Source: Glutamicibacter halophytocola
GTDB taxonomy: Bacteria > Actinomycetota > Actinomycetes > Actinomycetales > Micrococcaceae
DNA: 64,000 nucleotides
Direction of reading: 5' to 3'
Assembly (NCBI RefSeq): GCF_001302565.1
Contig: NZ_CP012750.1
Location: forward strand, 992,001 to 1,056,000
Shown: positions 46,613 to 55,148 of the stretch, piece after piece
How the letters are laid out: each line of letters starts with the position of its first letter
Numbering within the stretch: the first letter of the stretch is position 1
Notes under the pieces: model-generated
Database searches by the model: none
What the model was told of the DNA's origin: nothing
What the model saw: only the letters and a program-made list of their open reading frames with translations
Position numbers and translations under genes: made by a program

Positions 46613-47629
46613 ATGGCTACCAGGGATGATGTGGCGCGCTTGGCCGGCGTATCTCCCAGTACCGTGTCCTACGTGATCAGCGGCCGGCGCACGATATCCG
46701 ATGCGACCAAGGCCAAGGTCCTGGCGGCCATGCGGGAGCTGAATTACACCCCGGATGCCTTTGCCCAGGGCCTGGCCGGGTCGCGCCGCGGCATCCTGGC
46801 CCTGCACTTTCCCACCAGCGTGGACGGCTATTCCTCCACCGAATTCGAGTACGTCACCGCGGCCATGGAGCGTGCCCGCGCACTGGGCTATCACATGCTC
46901 TTGTGGTCCAACCCGATGACCGACGTGATGGGCTTGGAAAGCCTGGTCGGCCAGAAGCTGGTGGCCGGGGTGCTGCTCATGGAAGTGTCGATCAACGATC
47001 CGCGCTTTGACGTCCTGCGCCGTGCCAGCATCCCCTTCGCATCCATCGGCCGCCCCGATGACAGCGACGACCTGTCCTACGTCGATAATGATTTTGCCGA
47101 GGCCGGGCGTATCGCGGTGGATTACCTGGCCAGCCTCGGGCACCAGTCGATCATGTACATCAACGTGTCGGTCGAAGACCAGATGGCCGGAAATGGCCCG
47201 GCCATCCGCACGGCCCGGGCGATCTCGGATGCGGTGCGCGGGCGCGGCATGATCCTGCAGGAAGTCCCGGTGGAGAACAATGCCCGAGGCGGCCGCCAGG
47301 CCCTGGACGCGTACCTGAAAATGGATCAGCGGCCCACGGCAGTGCTCGCCCTGAAGGAATTTGCCACCGCAGGTTTTGTCAACGCCGCGGGCATGGCTTC
47401 GCTGCGGATTCCCGGGGACCTCTCCGTGATAGCGCTGGGCGTGGGGGATCGTTCGGCAGAGATGGTCGCTCCGGCGCTGACCACCGTTGCCCCTCCGGGG
47501 GAGCGCATTTCCCATGCGGCGGTGAATGCCCTGGTGCAAAAAATCGAGGGGCGTGCCCAGGCGGCGGTGCAGGAGCTGATCGCCCCGCTGATGGTGGTCC
47601 GGGACAGCTCGGGCCCAGCCCCGCACTGA
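46613..47629 (+). CDS. LacI-family transcriptional regulator
   Basis: A 338-residue repressor. The helix-turn-helix reads RDDVARLAGVSPSTVSYVISGRRTISDATKAKV with a hinge helix (LNYTPDAFAQGLAG). The periplasmic-binding-protein-like core follows. GGAGG lies 4 nt ahead of the ATG. It immediately precedes the sugar ABC importer genes on the same strand and most likely represses them; a TTGACG/CACTAT promoter with a GACGCGCGTC palindrome at 47672-47681 lies between. Confidence 0.93.
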   Translation: MATRDDVARLAGVSPSTVSYVISGRRTISDATKAKVLAAMRELNYTPDAFAQGLAGSRRGILALHFPTSVDGYSSTEFEYVTAAMERARALGYHMLLWSNPMTDVMGLESLVGQKLVAGVLLMEVSINDPRFDVLRRASIPFASIGRPDDSDDLSYVDNDFAEAGRIAVDYLASLGHQSIMYINVSVEDQMAGNGPAIRTARAISDAVRGRGMILQEVPVENNARGGRQALDAYLKMDQRPTAVLALKEFATAGFVNAAGMASLRIPGDLSVIALGVGDRSAEMVAPALTTVAPPGERISHAAVNALVQKIEGRAQAAVQELIAPLMVVRDSSGPAPH

Positions 47630-47669
47630 GCGGATCCGGCAATTTCTCCGAGTGGTTCTCCGCCAACTG

Positions 47670-47699
47670 TTGACGCGCGTCGATGACCTGCGTCACTAT
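47670..47699 (+). promoter_or_regulatory. Promoter with LacI-type operator ahead of the sugar ABC operon
   Basis: TTGACG (-35, 47670-47675) and CACTAT (-10, 47694-47699) are 18 nt apart. The 10-bp palindrome GACGCGCGTC (47672-47681) overlaps the -35 box, where LacI-type repressors usually bind. The sugar-binding lipoprotein gene starts 64 nt further on. Confidence 0.55.
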
Positions 47700-47762
47700 T
47701 GAGGGGATCATTCGTGCCGGGCCATCTGAACTGGCAGGGCACCACTCAACGTGGAGGGCAAC

Positions 47763-49121
47763 ATGAAGAAAGCAAAACGCGGGCTGAAGTTCGCGCCGGT
47801 GATCTCGGTGGCAGCAATCAGCATGCTCCTGGCCGGCTGCTCCGGCGGGGCGGACCCCAATGACCCCAACGCCTCCGGCGGCGGCGAAGCCCAGGTAGGC
47901 AAGGCGGACGGCGTCGTCGACATCTACGGCCCGGTCACCGGCATCGAAGCGGAACTTCTTGAAAAATCCTGGGCCAAGTGGTCCGAGGACAACGACATCA
48001 AGATCCGCTACACCGGCGACAAGAACTTCGAATCGCAGATCGGCATCAAGGTCCAGGGCGGCGACACCCCGGATCTGGCGGTCTTCCCGCAGCCCGGGCT
48101 GCTGCAGGCCACCGTGGCCCAGGGCAAGGTCCAGAAGCTTCCTGAAGCCGTGCAGGCCCAGCTTCAGCAGAACTGGTCCGAAGACTGGCAGAACTACGGC
48201 AAGGTCGATGGCGTGCAGTACGGCGTTCCCCTGATGGCCAGCGTCAAGGGCTACATCTGGTACTCGCCCAAGCAGTTCGAGCAGTGGGGCGTGAGCGTTC
48301 CGAAGACCTGGGACGAAATGACCGACCTCGGCACCGAGATCTCGAAGAAGACCAGCGAGCCTGCCTGGTGCGCCGGATTCGCATCCGGCGAGGCCTCGGG
48401 GTGGCCGGGCACGGACTGGATTGAAGACGCCGTGCTGCGCCAATCCGGAACCGAGGCCTACGACAAGTGGGTGTCCGGCGAACTGGAATTCACCTCCCCG
48501 GAGATCACCAGCGCCTTTGACTCCGTTGGAAAAATCCTGCTCGATCCCCAGCAAGTCAACGCCGGCTATGGAGGCGTGAAGTCGATCAACGCCACCGCCT
48601 TCGGCGACATGGGAACGGCCGTTGCCAAGGGAACCTGCCCGCTGACCCACCAGGCTTCCTTCCTCGAAGGCTATGTGCTTGACTCCAAGAATGCCGATGG
48701 CAAGAAGGCCACCGTCGCCCCTGACGGAGATGTCTGGGCCTTTGTCGCCCCGCCGGCCAAGGCCGATGATCCCGTGTCCGTCGTGGGCGGCGGCGAATTT
48801 GTTGCCGCCTTCTCCAACGATGAAGACACCGCCAAGGTCCAGGAATACCTGGCCAGCGCGGATTGGGCCAACAGCCGCGTCGGACTCGGTGGCGTGATTT
48901 CGGCCAACTCCGGCCTTGATCCGAAGAACGCCAGCAGCGACCTGTTGCGCTCCGCCGTCGAACTGCTGCAGGACCCGAACACCACCTTCCGCTTTGACGG
49001 TTCTGATCTGATGCCCAAGAGCGTCGGTTCCGACTCCTTCTGGAAGGGCCTGGTTGATTGGATCGATGGCAAGCCAACCAAGGAAGTGCTTGAAAATATC
49101 CAGTCCGGTTATGACTCCTAG
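47763..49121 (+). CDS. ABC transporter extracellular sugar-binding lipoprotein (CUT1)
   Basis: Solute-binding protein of 452 residues for an oligosaccharide importer. The lipoprotein signal ends LLAGCSGG with the lipid-modified Cys26. The start is at 47763 (MKKAKRG), with GGAGGG 6 nt upstream; a slightly longer frame start exists. The mature part has the family pattern SWAKWSEDNDIKIRYTGDKNFESQI and YQGGD-like KVQGGDTPDLAVFPQP, and resembles AglE/alpha-glucoside-binding proteins. The two permease genes follow after a strong hairpin. Confidence 0.9.
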   Translation: MKKAKRGLKFAPVISVAAISMLLAGCSGGADPNDPNASGGGEAQVGKADGVVDIYGPVTGIEAELLEKSWAKWSEDNDIKIRYTGDKNFESQIGIKVQGGDTPDLAVFPQPGLLQATVAQGKVQKLPEAVQAQLQQNWSEDWQNYGKVDGVQYGVPLMASVKGYIWYSPKQFEQWGVSVPKTWDEMTDLGTEISKKTSEPAWCAGFASGEASGWPGTDWIEDAVLRQSGTEAYDKWVSGELEFTSPEITSAFDSVGKILLDPQQVNAGYGGVKSINATAFGDMGTAVAKGTCPLTHQASFLEGYVLDSKNADGKKATVAPDGDVWAFVAPPAKADDPVSVVGGGEFVAAFSNDEDTAKVQEYLASADWANSRVGLGGVISANSGLDPKNASSDLLRSAVELLQDPNTTFRFDGSDLMPKSVGSDSFWKGLVDWIDGKPTKEVLENIQSGYDS

Positions 49122-49138
49122 TCACTGCCTTGTTCGTC

Positions 49139-49167
49139 GCCAACGGCCGGGACTCCCGGCCGTTGGC
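49139..49167 (+). other. Intercistronic hairpin between binding-protein and permease genes
   Basis: GCCAACGGCCGGG (49139-49151) pairs perfectly with 49155-49167 around a 3-nt loop, 17 nt after the lipoprotein stop and 23 nt before the first permease start. No U-run follows. Hairpins in this place in sugar operons are known to stabilise the binding-protein mRNA, giving more binding protein than permease; that role here is inferred. Confidence 0.75.
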
Positions 49168-49189
49168 GGGATTGTAGGAGCCTGAAGCC

Positions 49190-50329
49190 ATGTCCCAATT
49201 TTTCCAGTGGCTGGCGGGCGTGCCGCCGCTAGTCCAGGTGCCGATCGTCTTGATTGCCTTCGCAATCCTGATTGCGGCGATCCTTGCCTTTGTCGAGACA
49301 GCCACCAAGGGCGGACGCGGATTCACCGTGGTGCGTTTTGCCGCCGCAGTGGTAGTTCCAGTGGCCATCTTGCTGATCCTGGGCCTGTACAACTCGGTCA
49401 TGTGGGTGGCGGCGATCGCCGCAGCGCTCGGCGCCGTGCTGTTTTTAGCCGACCGTCGTTCCCGCGAGGGCGCCGGCTCGCTGCTGCAGCTCTCCGGTTT
49501 CCTGGTTCCTGCGCTGTTATTGCTGGCCATCGGCTTGATCTACCCCACGGTGAAAACCGCGATCGCCGCGTTCATGGCCAATGATGGATCAGGATTCGTC
49601 GGCCTGGGGAACTTCGCCTGGGTGTTCACCAGCCCTGACGGGGTGACCGCCCTGCTCAATACCCTGGTGTGGGTGCTGGTGGCGCCCATTATTTCCACCA
49701 TCATTGGCTTGGCCTATGCGGTGTTCATCGACAAGAGCCGCGGCGAGAAATTCTTCAAGCTGATGGTGTTCATGCCCATGGCGATTTCCTTCGTTGGCGC
49801 ATCGATCATCTTCAAGTTCTTCTACGACACACGCCAGGGCGATCAGATTGGCGTGCTCAACGCGGTCATCACGGCCTTCGGCGCCAAGCCGGTCGACTGG
49901 CTCGGGCTCGAACCATGGAACACCCTGTTCCTGGTCATCATCCTGATCTGGACCCAGGCAGGGTTCGCCATGGTCATTCTCTCCGCGGCCATCAAGGGCG
50001 TGCCGGCCGAGCAGCTGGAAGCGGCAGCCCTCGATGGGGCCAGCCCGTGGCAGCGCTTTGCCAACGTCACGCTGCCAGGGATTCGATCCTCCGTAGTCGT
50101 CGTCTTGACCACCATTTCCATTGCCTCGCTCAAGGTCTTCGACATCGTTTCATCAATGACCGGCGGCCGCTCGGATACAACGGTCCTCGCCTTCGAAATG
50201 GTGCGCCAGTTCCAGCTCGGGGCTCGCACCGGCTACAGCTCGGCCCTGGCGGTCATCCTGTTCATCCTGGTGCTGCCGATCATCATCTACAACGTGAGCC
50301 AGCATAAGAAGCAAAGGGGCATCCGATGA
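49190..50329 (+). CDS. Sugar ABC transporter permease (MalF/AglF-like)
   Basis: A 379-residue polytopic protein with three extra N-terminal hydrophobic segments before the usual six. The EAA loop is visible as AEQLEAAALDGASPWQRFANVTLPGIRS, which contacts the ATPase. It pairs with the downstream permease; the stop overlaps the start of the next gene by 4 nt (ATGA), so translation is coupled. No ATP-binding subunit gene is present nearby; a shared MsiK-type ATPase elsewhere is likely. Confidence 0.93.
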   Translation: MSQFFQWLAGVPPLVQVPIVLIAFAILIAAILAFVETATKGGRGFTVVRFAAAVVVPVAILLILGLYNSVMWVAAIAAALGAVLFLADRRSREGAGSLLQLSGFLVPALLLLAIGLIYPTVKTAIAAFMANDGSGFVGLGNFAWVFTSPDGVTALLNTLVWVLVAPIISTIIGLAYAVFIDKSRGEKFFKLMVFMPMAISFVGASIIFKFFYDTRQGDQIGVLNAVITAFGAKPVDWLGLEPWNTLFLVIILIWTQAGFAMVILSAAIKGVPAEQLEAAALDGASPWQRFANVTLPGIRSSVVVVLTTISIASLKVFDIVSSMTGGRSDTTVLAFEMVRQFQLGARTGYSSALAVILFILVLPIIIYNVSQHKKQRGIR

Positions 50330-51273
50330 GCGCCGTTGGCGAATCCTCTCGCCGCCTCTTGGCGGCTACCGAAAAAACCAGCGGGAAGCTGCGCAAGGCG
50401 ACCACATCCCGCGGGGCCACCATTGCGGCATTCATCATTGCCGCGGTGTGGACCATCCCCACTTTCGGCCTCTTTGTCTCCTCCTTCAGGCAGGCTGATG
50501 ACATCAAGACCTCGGGCTGGTGGACGGCCCTGTCCAACCCGTCATTCACGCTGGAGAACTACGCACAGGCCTTCTCCTCGGGCGACAGCCTTCCGCTGTC
50601 CAAGGCGTTTTTGAATTCGCTGGTCATCACCATTCCAGCGGCGATCGTCCCGATCATCATCGCCAGCCTGGCCGCCTACGCCTTTGCCTGGATCAATTTC
50701 AAGGGGCGCAATACGCTGTTCGTCCTGGTTTTTGCCCTGCAGATTGTTCCGATCCAGATGGCCCTGGTTCCGCTGCTCCAGCTGTTCTCGGACGGCGTGA
50801 AAATCGGCGGGCTGTATATCCTGCCGGGGCTGGGCGTCAACGGATTGGATGGCGCCTATGCGAAGGTGTGGATCGCGCATACGATCTTCGCGCTGCCCTT
50901 GGCGATTTTCATGCTGCACAACTTCATCTCGGAGATCCCCGACGAGGTGATCGAGGCGGCTCGCGTGGACGGTGCAGGTCACGGAAAGATCTTCTCGAAG
51001 ATCGTCCTGCCGCTGTCGATGCCGGCGATCGCTTCTTTCGGCATCTTCCAGTTCCTCTGGGTGTGGAATGACCTGCTGGTGGCAACGGTGTTCACCTCGG
51101 GCGGGGGACTGCCGATCACCAAGGCGCTCCAGGATCTCTCGGGAACCTATGGGCAATCCTGGGAGCTGCTCACCGCCGGTGCGTTCATCTCGATGATCAT
51201 TCCGCTGGTGGTCTTCTTCGCCTTGCAGCGCTACTTCGTGCGTGGACTGCTGGCGGGTGCCACCAAGGGCTAG
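50326..51273 (+). CDS. Sugar ABC transporter permease (MalG/AglG-like)
   Basis: A 315-residue polytopic permease partner of the preceding protein. Six hydrophobic segments and the EAA motif IPDEVIEAARVDGAGHGKIFSKIVLPLSMPAIASF are seen. The start overlaps the preceding stop by 4 nt. It ends the importer operon, which is closed by a hairpin at 51293-51318. Confidence 0.94.
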   Translation: MSAVGESSRRLLAATEKTSGKLRKATTSRGATIAAFIIAAVWTIPTFGLFVSSFRQADDIKTSGWWTALSNPSFTLENYAQAFSSGDSLPLSKAFLNSLVITIPAAIVPIIIASLAAYAFAWINFKGRNTLFVLVFALQIVPIQMALVPLLQLFSDGVKIGGLYILPGLGVNGLDGAYAKVWIAHTIFALPLAIFMLHNFISEIPDEVIEAARVDGAGHGKIFSKIVLPLSMPAIASFGIFQFLWVWNDLLVATVFTSGGGLPITKALQDLSGTYGQSWELLTAGAFISMIIPLVVFFALQRYFVRGLLAGATKG

Positions 51274-51292
51274 CCGAAACCGCAGCTGCAGC

Positions 51293-51318
51293 GAGGGCCC
51301 CGGATCCCCGGGGCCCTC
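51293..51318 (+). terminator. Hairpin after the sugar ABC operon
   Basis: GAGGGCCCC (51293-51301) pairs with GGGGCCCTC (51310-51318) with an 8-nt loop, followed by ATTCTGTCTG. It begins about 20 nt after the last permease stop and precedes hutI. Confidence 0.75.
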
Positions 51319-51459
51319 ATTCTGTCTGAAATCCCGGATCTCAATGGCCATCGCAGAGGCCGCAGCCGAGGCTCGGGCCAGTAGGCTCGTCAAAGGAGAA
51401 CATCCACGGATTTTGCGATGCCCTCGCAACGGGCTGCGCTGAACAAGAGAGGTCGCCAT

Positions 51460-52650
51460 ATGGGTACGACATTGCTGACGAATATCGGGCAACTGGTCAC
51501 CGTTGATGCCGCGGGCAGCGTGCTGGAGCATGCCGCCATGCTGATCCGCGAGGACCGGATCGAATGGATCGGCGTGGCAGCCGATGCACCAGCGGCCGAT
51601 ACCGTTCACGACCTGTCGGGCCGCACCGTGCTGCCAGGCTGGGTCGACTCGCACAGCCACCTGATTTTCGGGGGCGACCGCGCCGAAGAGTTTGTTGCCC
51701 GCATGGCCGGCCAATCCTATGCAGCCGGCGGAATCGCGGTGACCACCTCGGCCACCAGGAGCCTCAGCGATGAGGAACTGACTGGCCTTGTTGCCGCCCG
51801 CCGCGCCGAGGCCCTGTCCATGGGGACCACATGGATGGAAACCAAGACCGGTTATGGCCTGGAACTATCGGAGGAAAGCCGCCATGCGCGCCTGGGCGCA
51901 CCCATTGTCGATACCCTGACCTTCCTCGGCGCCCATCTGGTTCCCGCTGGCGCTGATGCCGATGAATATACCGACCTTGTCTCCGGCCCCATGCTTGAGG
52001 CCGTCGCACAGGACATCGACTTTGTTGATATCTTCTGCGAGCGCGGTGCCTTCAATGAAGACCAGACCCGCCGCGTTCTGCAAGCAGCGCAAGATCGGAA
52101 TCTGGCAACCAAGGTCCACGGAAACCAGCTGGGCCCAGGCCCGGGAGTGAAGCTTGCCGTGGAATTCGGCAGCCATTCGGTGGACCACGTCAATTACCTT
52201 GAGGACTCGGATATCCAGGCGCTCGCCGGAAGCTGGGCCGATTGGGACCGCACGACTCGTTCCGGAAAGCCCGGGACCGTCGCCACCTGCCTGCCGGCCT
52301 GCGACTTGTCGACCCGGCAGCCGCTGGCGCCAGGGCGCGAGCTGCTGGATGCCGGGGTGGGCATCGCGCTGGCCAGCAATTGCAATCCCGGAACCAGCTA
52401 CACCAGCAACATGAACTTCTGCGTGGCCACCGCGGTGTTGCAAATGAACCTGTCCCTGGCCGAGGCCATCGAGGCCGCCACCTACGGCGGAGCGCTCGCA
52501 CTGGGCATCGCCGACCAGGTGGGCTCCATCGAGGTGGGCAAGCGCGCTGACCTGCATGTTCTTGATGCGCCGGCAGCTGCGCATCTGGCCTACCGTCCGG
52601 GAATGAACCTGACCCATAGTGTCTACCGGGCTGGGGAGCTGGTTAGCTGA
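51460..52650 (+). CDS. hutI: Imidazolonepropionase
   Basis: Third enzyme of histidine degradation, opening imidazolonepropionate to formiminoglutamate. The 396-residue amidohydrolase shows the metal-binding DSHSHLIFGGDRAEEF motif (characteristic of HutI), MGTTWMETKTGYGLE, and the KVHGNQL, SVDHVNYL and catalytic Asn-Pro-Gly (NCNPGTS) segments. AGAGAGG lies 7 nt ahead of the ATG at 51460; an in-frame ATG at 51418 is upstream. The rest of the hut pathway (hutH, hutU, hutG) is not in this window; two HutD genes lie about 20 kb away. Confidence 0.95.
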   Translation: MGTTLLTNIGQLVTVDAAGSVLEHAAMLIREDRIEWIGVAADAPAADTVHDLSGRTVLPGWVDSHSHLIFGGDRAEEFVARMAGQSYAAGGIAVTTSATRSLSDEELTGLVAARRAEALSMGTTWMETKTGYGLELSEESRHARLGAPIVDTLTFLGAHLVPAGADADEYTDLVSGPMLEAVAQDIDFVDIFCERGAFNEDQTRRVLQAAQDRNLATKVHGNQLGPGPGVKLAVEFGSHSVDHVNYLEDSDIQALAGSWADWDRTTRSGKPGTVATCLPACDLSTRQPLAPGRELLDAGVGIALASNCNPGTSYTSNMNFCVATAVLQMNLSLAEAIEAATYGGALALGIADQVGSIEVGKRADLHVLDAPAAAHLAYRPGMNLTHSVYRAGELVS

Positions 52651-52827
52651 GATGTAGGCCAGAGGGTTGCAACCAATTTTTGGAAGTGCATAGTGATTGT
52701 TACGCGTTATTTACCGTAGATCTCTGCTCGAATATTTTCCGCGATCAGTTCTACTACGACTTTGGCGCTCGCCAAATTTGAGATGTAGATAATAGTGGCA
52801 TTTCACCTGAAACGGACAATGATCGGA

Positions 52828-53232
52828 ATGTGGCCAAAAAACAAATAGGCGCAATATCTTCGCTCAAAGCGAGGAAGCTTATCTTCGTCGCTTACAAGAA
52901 ATCGAAGCTTCGGCTCTCGGCCCCGAAGACTGGGGTCCCTCGCTAAAAATATTGGCAAAGGGCAGGCCGGGTTCATGGGCTATGCTGCAAAAAGTAGGTT
53001 CGCAGATCATTACATTGTCTTAGATGTCGATGGGCTGCCCACTCAAAGCGGACGACGGGAACGCACGATTGATTGGGTTGAAGCAGAGCAGGCAGAACTT
53101 TTAAGACAAATTAATGGCTATTGGCTGGTGTTCTTGAGGATTTCTGACAGTCAGGAAGAAATGTCGTCGGGGGAGAGCGAACATTGGTTTGAAACAATGT
53201 CCGCATTGAACGACTTCTTGCAACCGATGTAG
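52828..53232 (+). pseudogene. Frameshifted hypothetical gene
   Basis: Two frames join into one protein-like reading. In frame 2, from about 52823 to the stop at 53021-53023, the product contains SEEAYLRRLQEIEASALGPE and LAKGRPGSWAMLQK. In frame 1, from about 52994, it continues SRFADHYIVLDVDGLPTQSG to ALNDFLQPM at 53232. The change of frame falls at a run of five A (52989-52993), so one lost A would fuse them. A second A-run at 52835-52840 separates the frame-1 ATG (52828) from frame 2. No family recognised; sequencing error remains possible. Confidence 0.45.
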
Positions 53233-53394
53233 ATCGCTTGGTATCCCGCTTTGCAGGGATATCAGATGATCGATGGCGTTGGCTTCTACTCTCCGGATTG
53301 GCGCTGCGGTGCCGAAACTGCCTAGGCACCTGTTTTTCCAAATAGACGTCGGAGTGTAGTTCCGCAGACTATTGTCGATCTGGTTTGGAAGGTC

Positions 53395-53901
53395 CTAGCC
53401 TATAGAGCCATGGCCCAGAATCTTCCACAGGCGGTCGCGTTCAGCGCCCGCCATGAGATTTGCTTCAAAACTTGCTTCGACTTGCGTTTTTGGATCGATC
53501 ACCAATACGTAGCCATCGCGTAGTTCATTGGCTGTGTACCAGCCTGGGCCGTAGTCTTCTTCAACGAAATCGTGCTGGCCATCTATCCAGTGCGTTTGCC
53601 ACCACATCTGTTCTTGCTTCTCCCAGAAAATGGGGAATGAGCGCATAATACTTACTGAAGTCGTCAACCATCCTCGGAGCTGGCCATCTTGCTTCAGTTC
53701 CCAGACCGCGTCTCGAAAAGTATCCAACTCGGGATTTCGTGGCCAGTCACTGTCATCGAACCACTTGTCTATCAAACGCACATCATCAATGGTATCGATC
53801 CTAATGACAAGTAGCTCGGTCAGGCAGGCAAGACGAAGATTCCATCCGGTGCCTTGAAACCGGTTCGCTTCTGATCTTGGGCATAGATACTGACGGACCA
53901 T
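53395..53901 (-). CDS. Hypothetical protein, start uncertain
   Basis: A frame of up to 168 residues. The part from about residue 32 onward is coherent: IRIDTIDDVRLIDKWFDDSDWPRNPELDTFRDAVWELKQDG, then FWEKQEQMWWQTHWIDGQHDFVEEDYGPGWYTANELRDGYVLVIDPKTQVEASF. The first 30 residues overlap the methyltransferase gene and read poorly, and no ATG, GTG or TTG lies between, so the true start may be a non-canonical codon (ATT or CTG) near 53805-53825. No family recognised. Confidence 0.5.
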   Translation of the reverse strand: MVRQYLCPRSEANRFQGTGWNLRLACLTELLVIRIDTIDDVRLIDKWFDDSDWPRNPELDTFRDAVWELKQDGQLRGWLTTSVSIMRSFPIFWEKQEQMWWQTHWIDGQHDFVEEDYGPGWYTANELRDGYVLVIDPKTQVEASFEANLMAGAERDRLWKILGHGSIG

Positions 53902-54452
53902 TCGGCTGTCGAATCAAATGGCGAAAGATGCCAATCGGAGAACCGACCAACGAGTTGCAATCGTGAATCAGCGAACAGGTCGTCTTGATCGACTGTTCCA
54001 CCTCGTGCCCGTGCGGTGGATCCGATGACCATAACTCCAGTGTCGTTGAGCAGCTCTTGAGCAATGGCGGACAGCTTGCGAAACTCTTTGGTGGACAAGA
54101 ATGCGGGTACGTTACCGGCGAGCACAATGGCGTCAAAACTGATCGGTAGGCCGTGTGCATGCCTGACCTCGGCTTGCAGTTCATCAACGGCCAGTTGGGT
54201 AAACCATGCATCGTTAAAGAGTTCACCAGCCACCTTGAGAACCTGTGGTGTCGGATCAATTCCGAATGCTTGGTGACCTCTTTGGCGTAGGGCGTTGACC
54301 GTATTGCCGATGCCGCAACCGATGTCCAGGATTCTTGAGCCACGTGGACACAACATATCTACAAAACGTGCTGCAGTCTCAAGATCCGTCCCCGTTAGGG
54401 TCATGTTGCGCATCTTCGCTGCATAGGAATCGTAGTCCTTGCTCAAACTCAT
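53820..54452 (-). CDS. Class I SAM-dependent methyltransferase
   Basis: A 210-residue enzyme with the SAM-binding motif I in RILDIGCGIGNTVNALRQRG, followed by the acidic end of strand 2 (HQAFGIDPTPQVL), and motif IV-like FDAIVLAGNVPAF. The opening MSLSKDYDSYAAKMRNMTLTG is typical of small-molecule methyltransferases. The substrate is not known. Its 3' end overlaps the downstream hypothetical frame. Confidence 0.87.
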   Translation of the reverse strand: MSLSKDYDSYAAKMRNMTLTGTDLETAARFVDMLCPRGSRILDIGCGIGNTVNALRQRGHQAFGIDPTPQVLKVAGELFNDAWFTQLAVDELQAEVRHAHGLPISFDAIVLAGNVPAFLSTKEFRKLSAIAQELLNDTGVMVIGSTARARGGTVDQDDLFADSRLQLVGRFSDWHLSPFDSTAEWSVSIYAQDQKRTGFKAPDGIFVLPA

Positions 54453-54549
54453 GGTCGCAAGTATTCCATGAGCTGCCAGCCTTCGACTTGTTCATGCCGG
54501 TTCACGGAAAATCTGGCAGTCAAATAGGCATTCGTGATAAACAAGAACC

Positions 54550-55047
54550 ATGGCTAATACTGCTTTTAAGGGAACTCCCGTACAGACCATTGGTGAACTG
54601 CCAGCCGTAGGCTCGCAGGCACCATCATTCACCCTCACCGACACCGGCCTTGCTGATGTCACCAGCGAGTCGCTGGCTGGCCGCCGCGTTGTCCTGAACA
54701 TCTTCCCATCGGTTGATACCGGCGTATGCGCTGCCAGCGTTCGCCGCTTCAACGAACTGGCTGCCGGCCTGGAGAACACCACCGTTGTGTGCGTATCCGC
54801 TGACCTGCCATTCGCGCTGGGCCGCTTCTGCGGTGCCGAGGACATCGAGAACGTCACCGCCGCTTCGGTCTTCCGTTCGGACTTCGGTTCGGACTACGGC
54901 GTCACCCAGATCGACGGCCCGCTCGCTGGCCTGCTGGCCCGTTCGGTAATCGTCCTGGATGAGACCGGAAAGGTGGCCTACACCCAGGTCGTTCCGGAAA
55001 TCACCACCGAGCCAGACTACGATGCAGCTATCGCAGCCCTGGGCTAA
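54550..55047 (+). CDS. tpx: Thiol peroxidase
   Basis: Atypical 2-Cys peroxiredoxin that reduces hydroperoxides using thioredoxin. The 165-residue protein has the peroxidatic Cys60 in [17 protein letters not shown] and the resolving Cys94 in [12 protein letters not shown], matching Cys61/Cys95 of the E. coli enzyme. The N-terminal [21 protein letters not shown] is also typical. It is followed by an intrinsic terminator. Confidence 0.97.
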   Translation: MANTAFKGTPVQTIGELPAVGSQAPSFTLTDTGLADVTSESLAGRRVVLNIFPSVDTGVCAASVRRFNELAAGLENTTVVCVSADLPFALGRFCGAEDIENVTAASVFRSDFGSDYGVTQIDGPLAGLLARSVIVLDETGKVAYTQVVPEITTEPDYDAAIAALG

Positions 55048-55077
55048 TCGCCTTTTGCATCACTGGTGATGCTTGCC

Positions 55078-55113
55078 AAGGCCCATCCGAGCATCGAGCT
55101 TGGATGGGCCTTT
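55078..55113 (+). terminator. Intrinsic terminator after tpx
   Basis: AAGGCCCATCC (55078-55088) pairs perfectly with GGATGGGCCTT (55102-55112) around a 13-nt loop. It is 30 nt after the tpx stop and between convergent genes; the U-run is short (TTT). Confidence 0.8.
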
Positions 55114-55148
55114 GCTGTCCCCGAGGGAGGGGTGCCAATGATCGGGCA

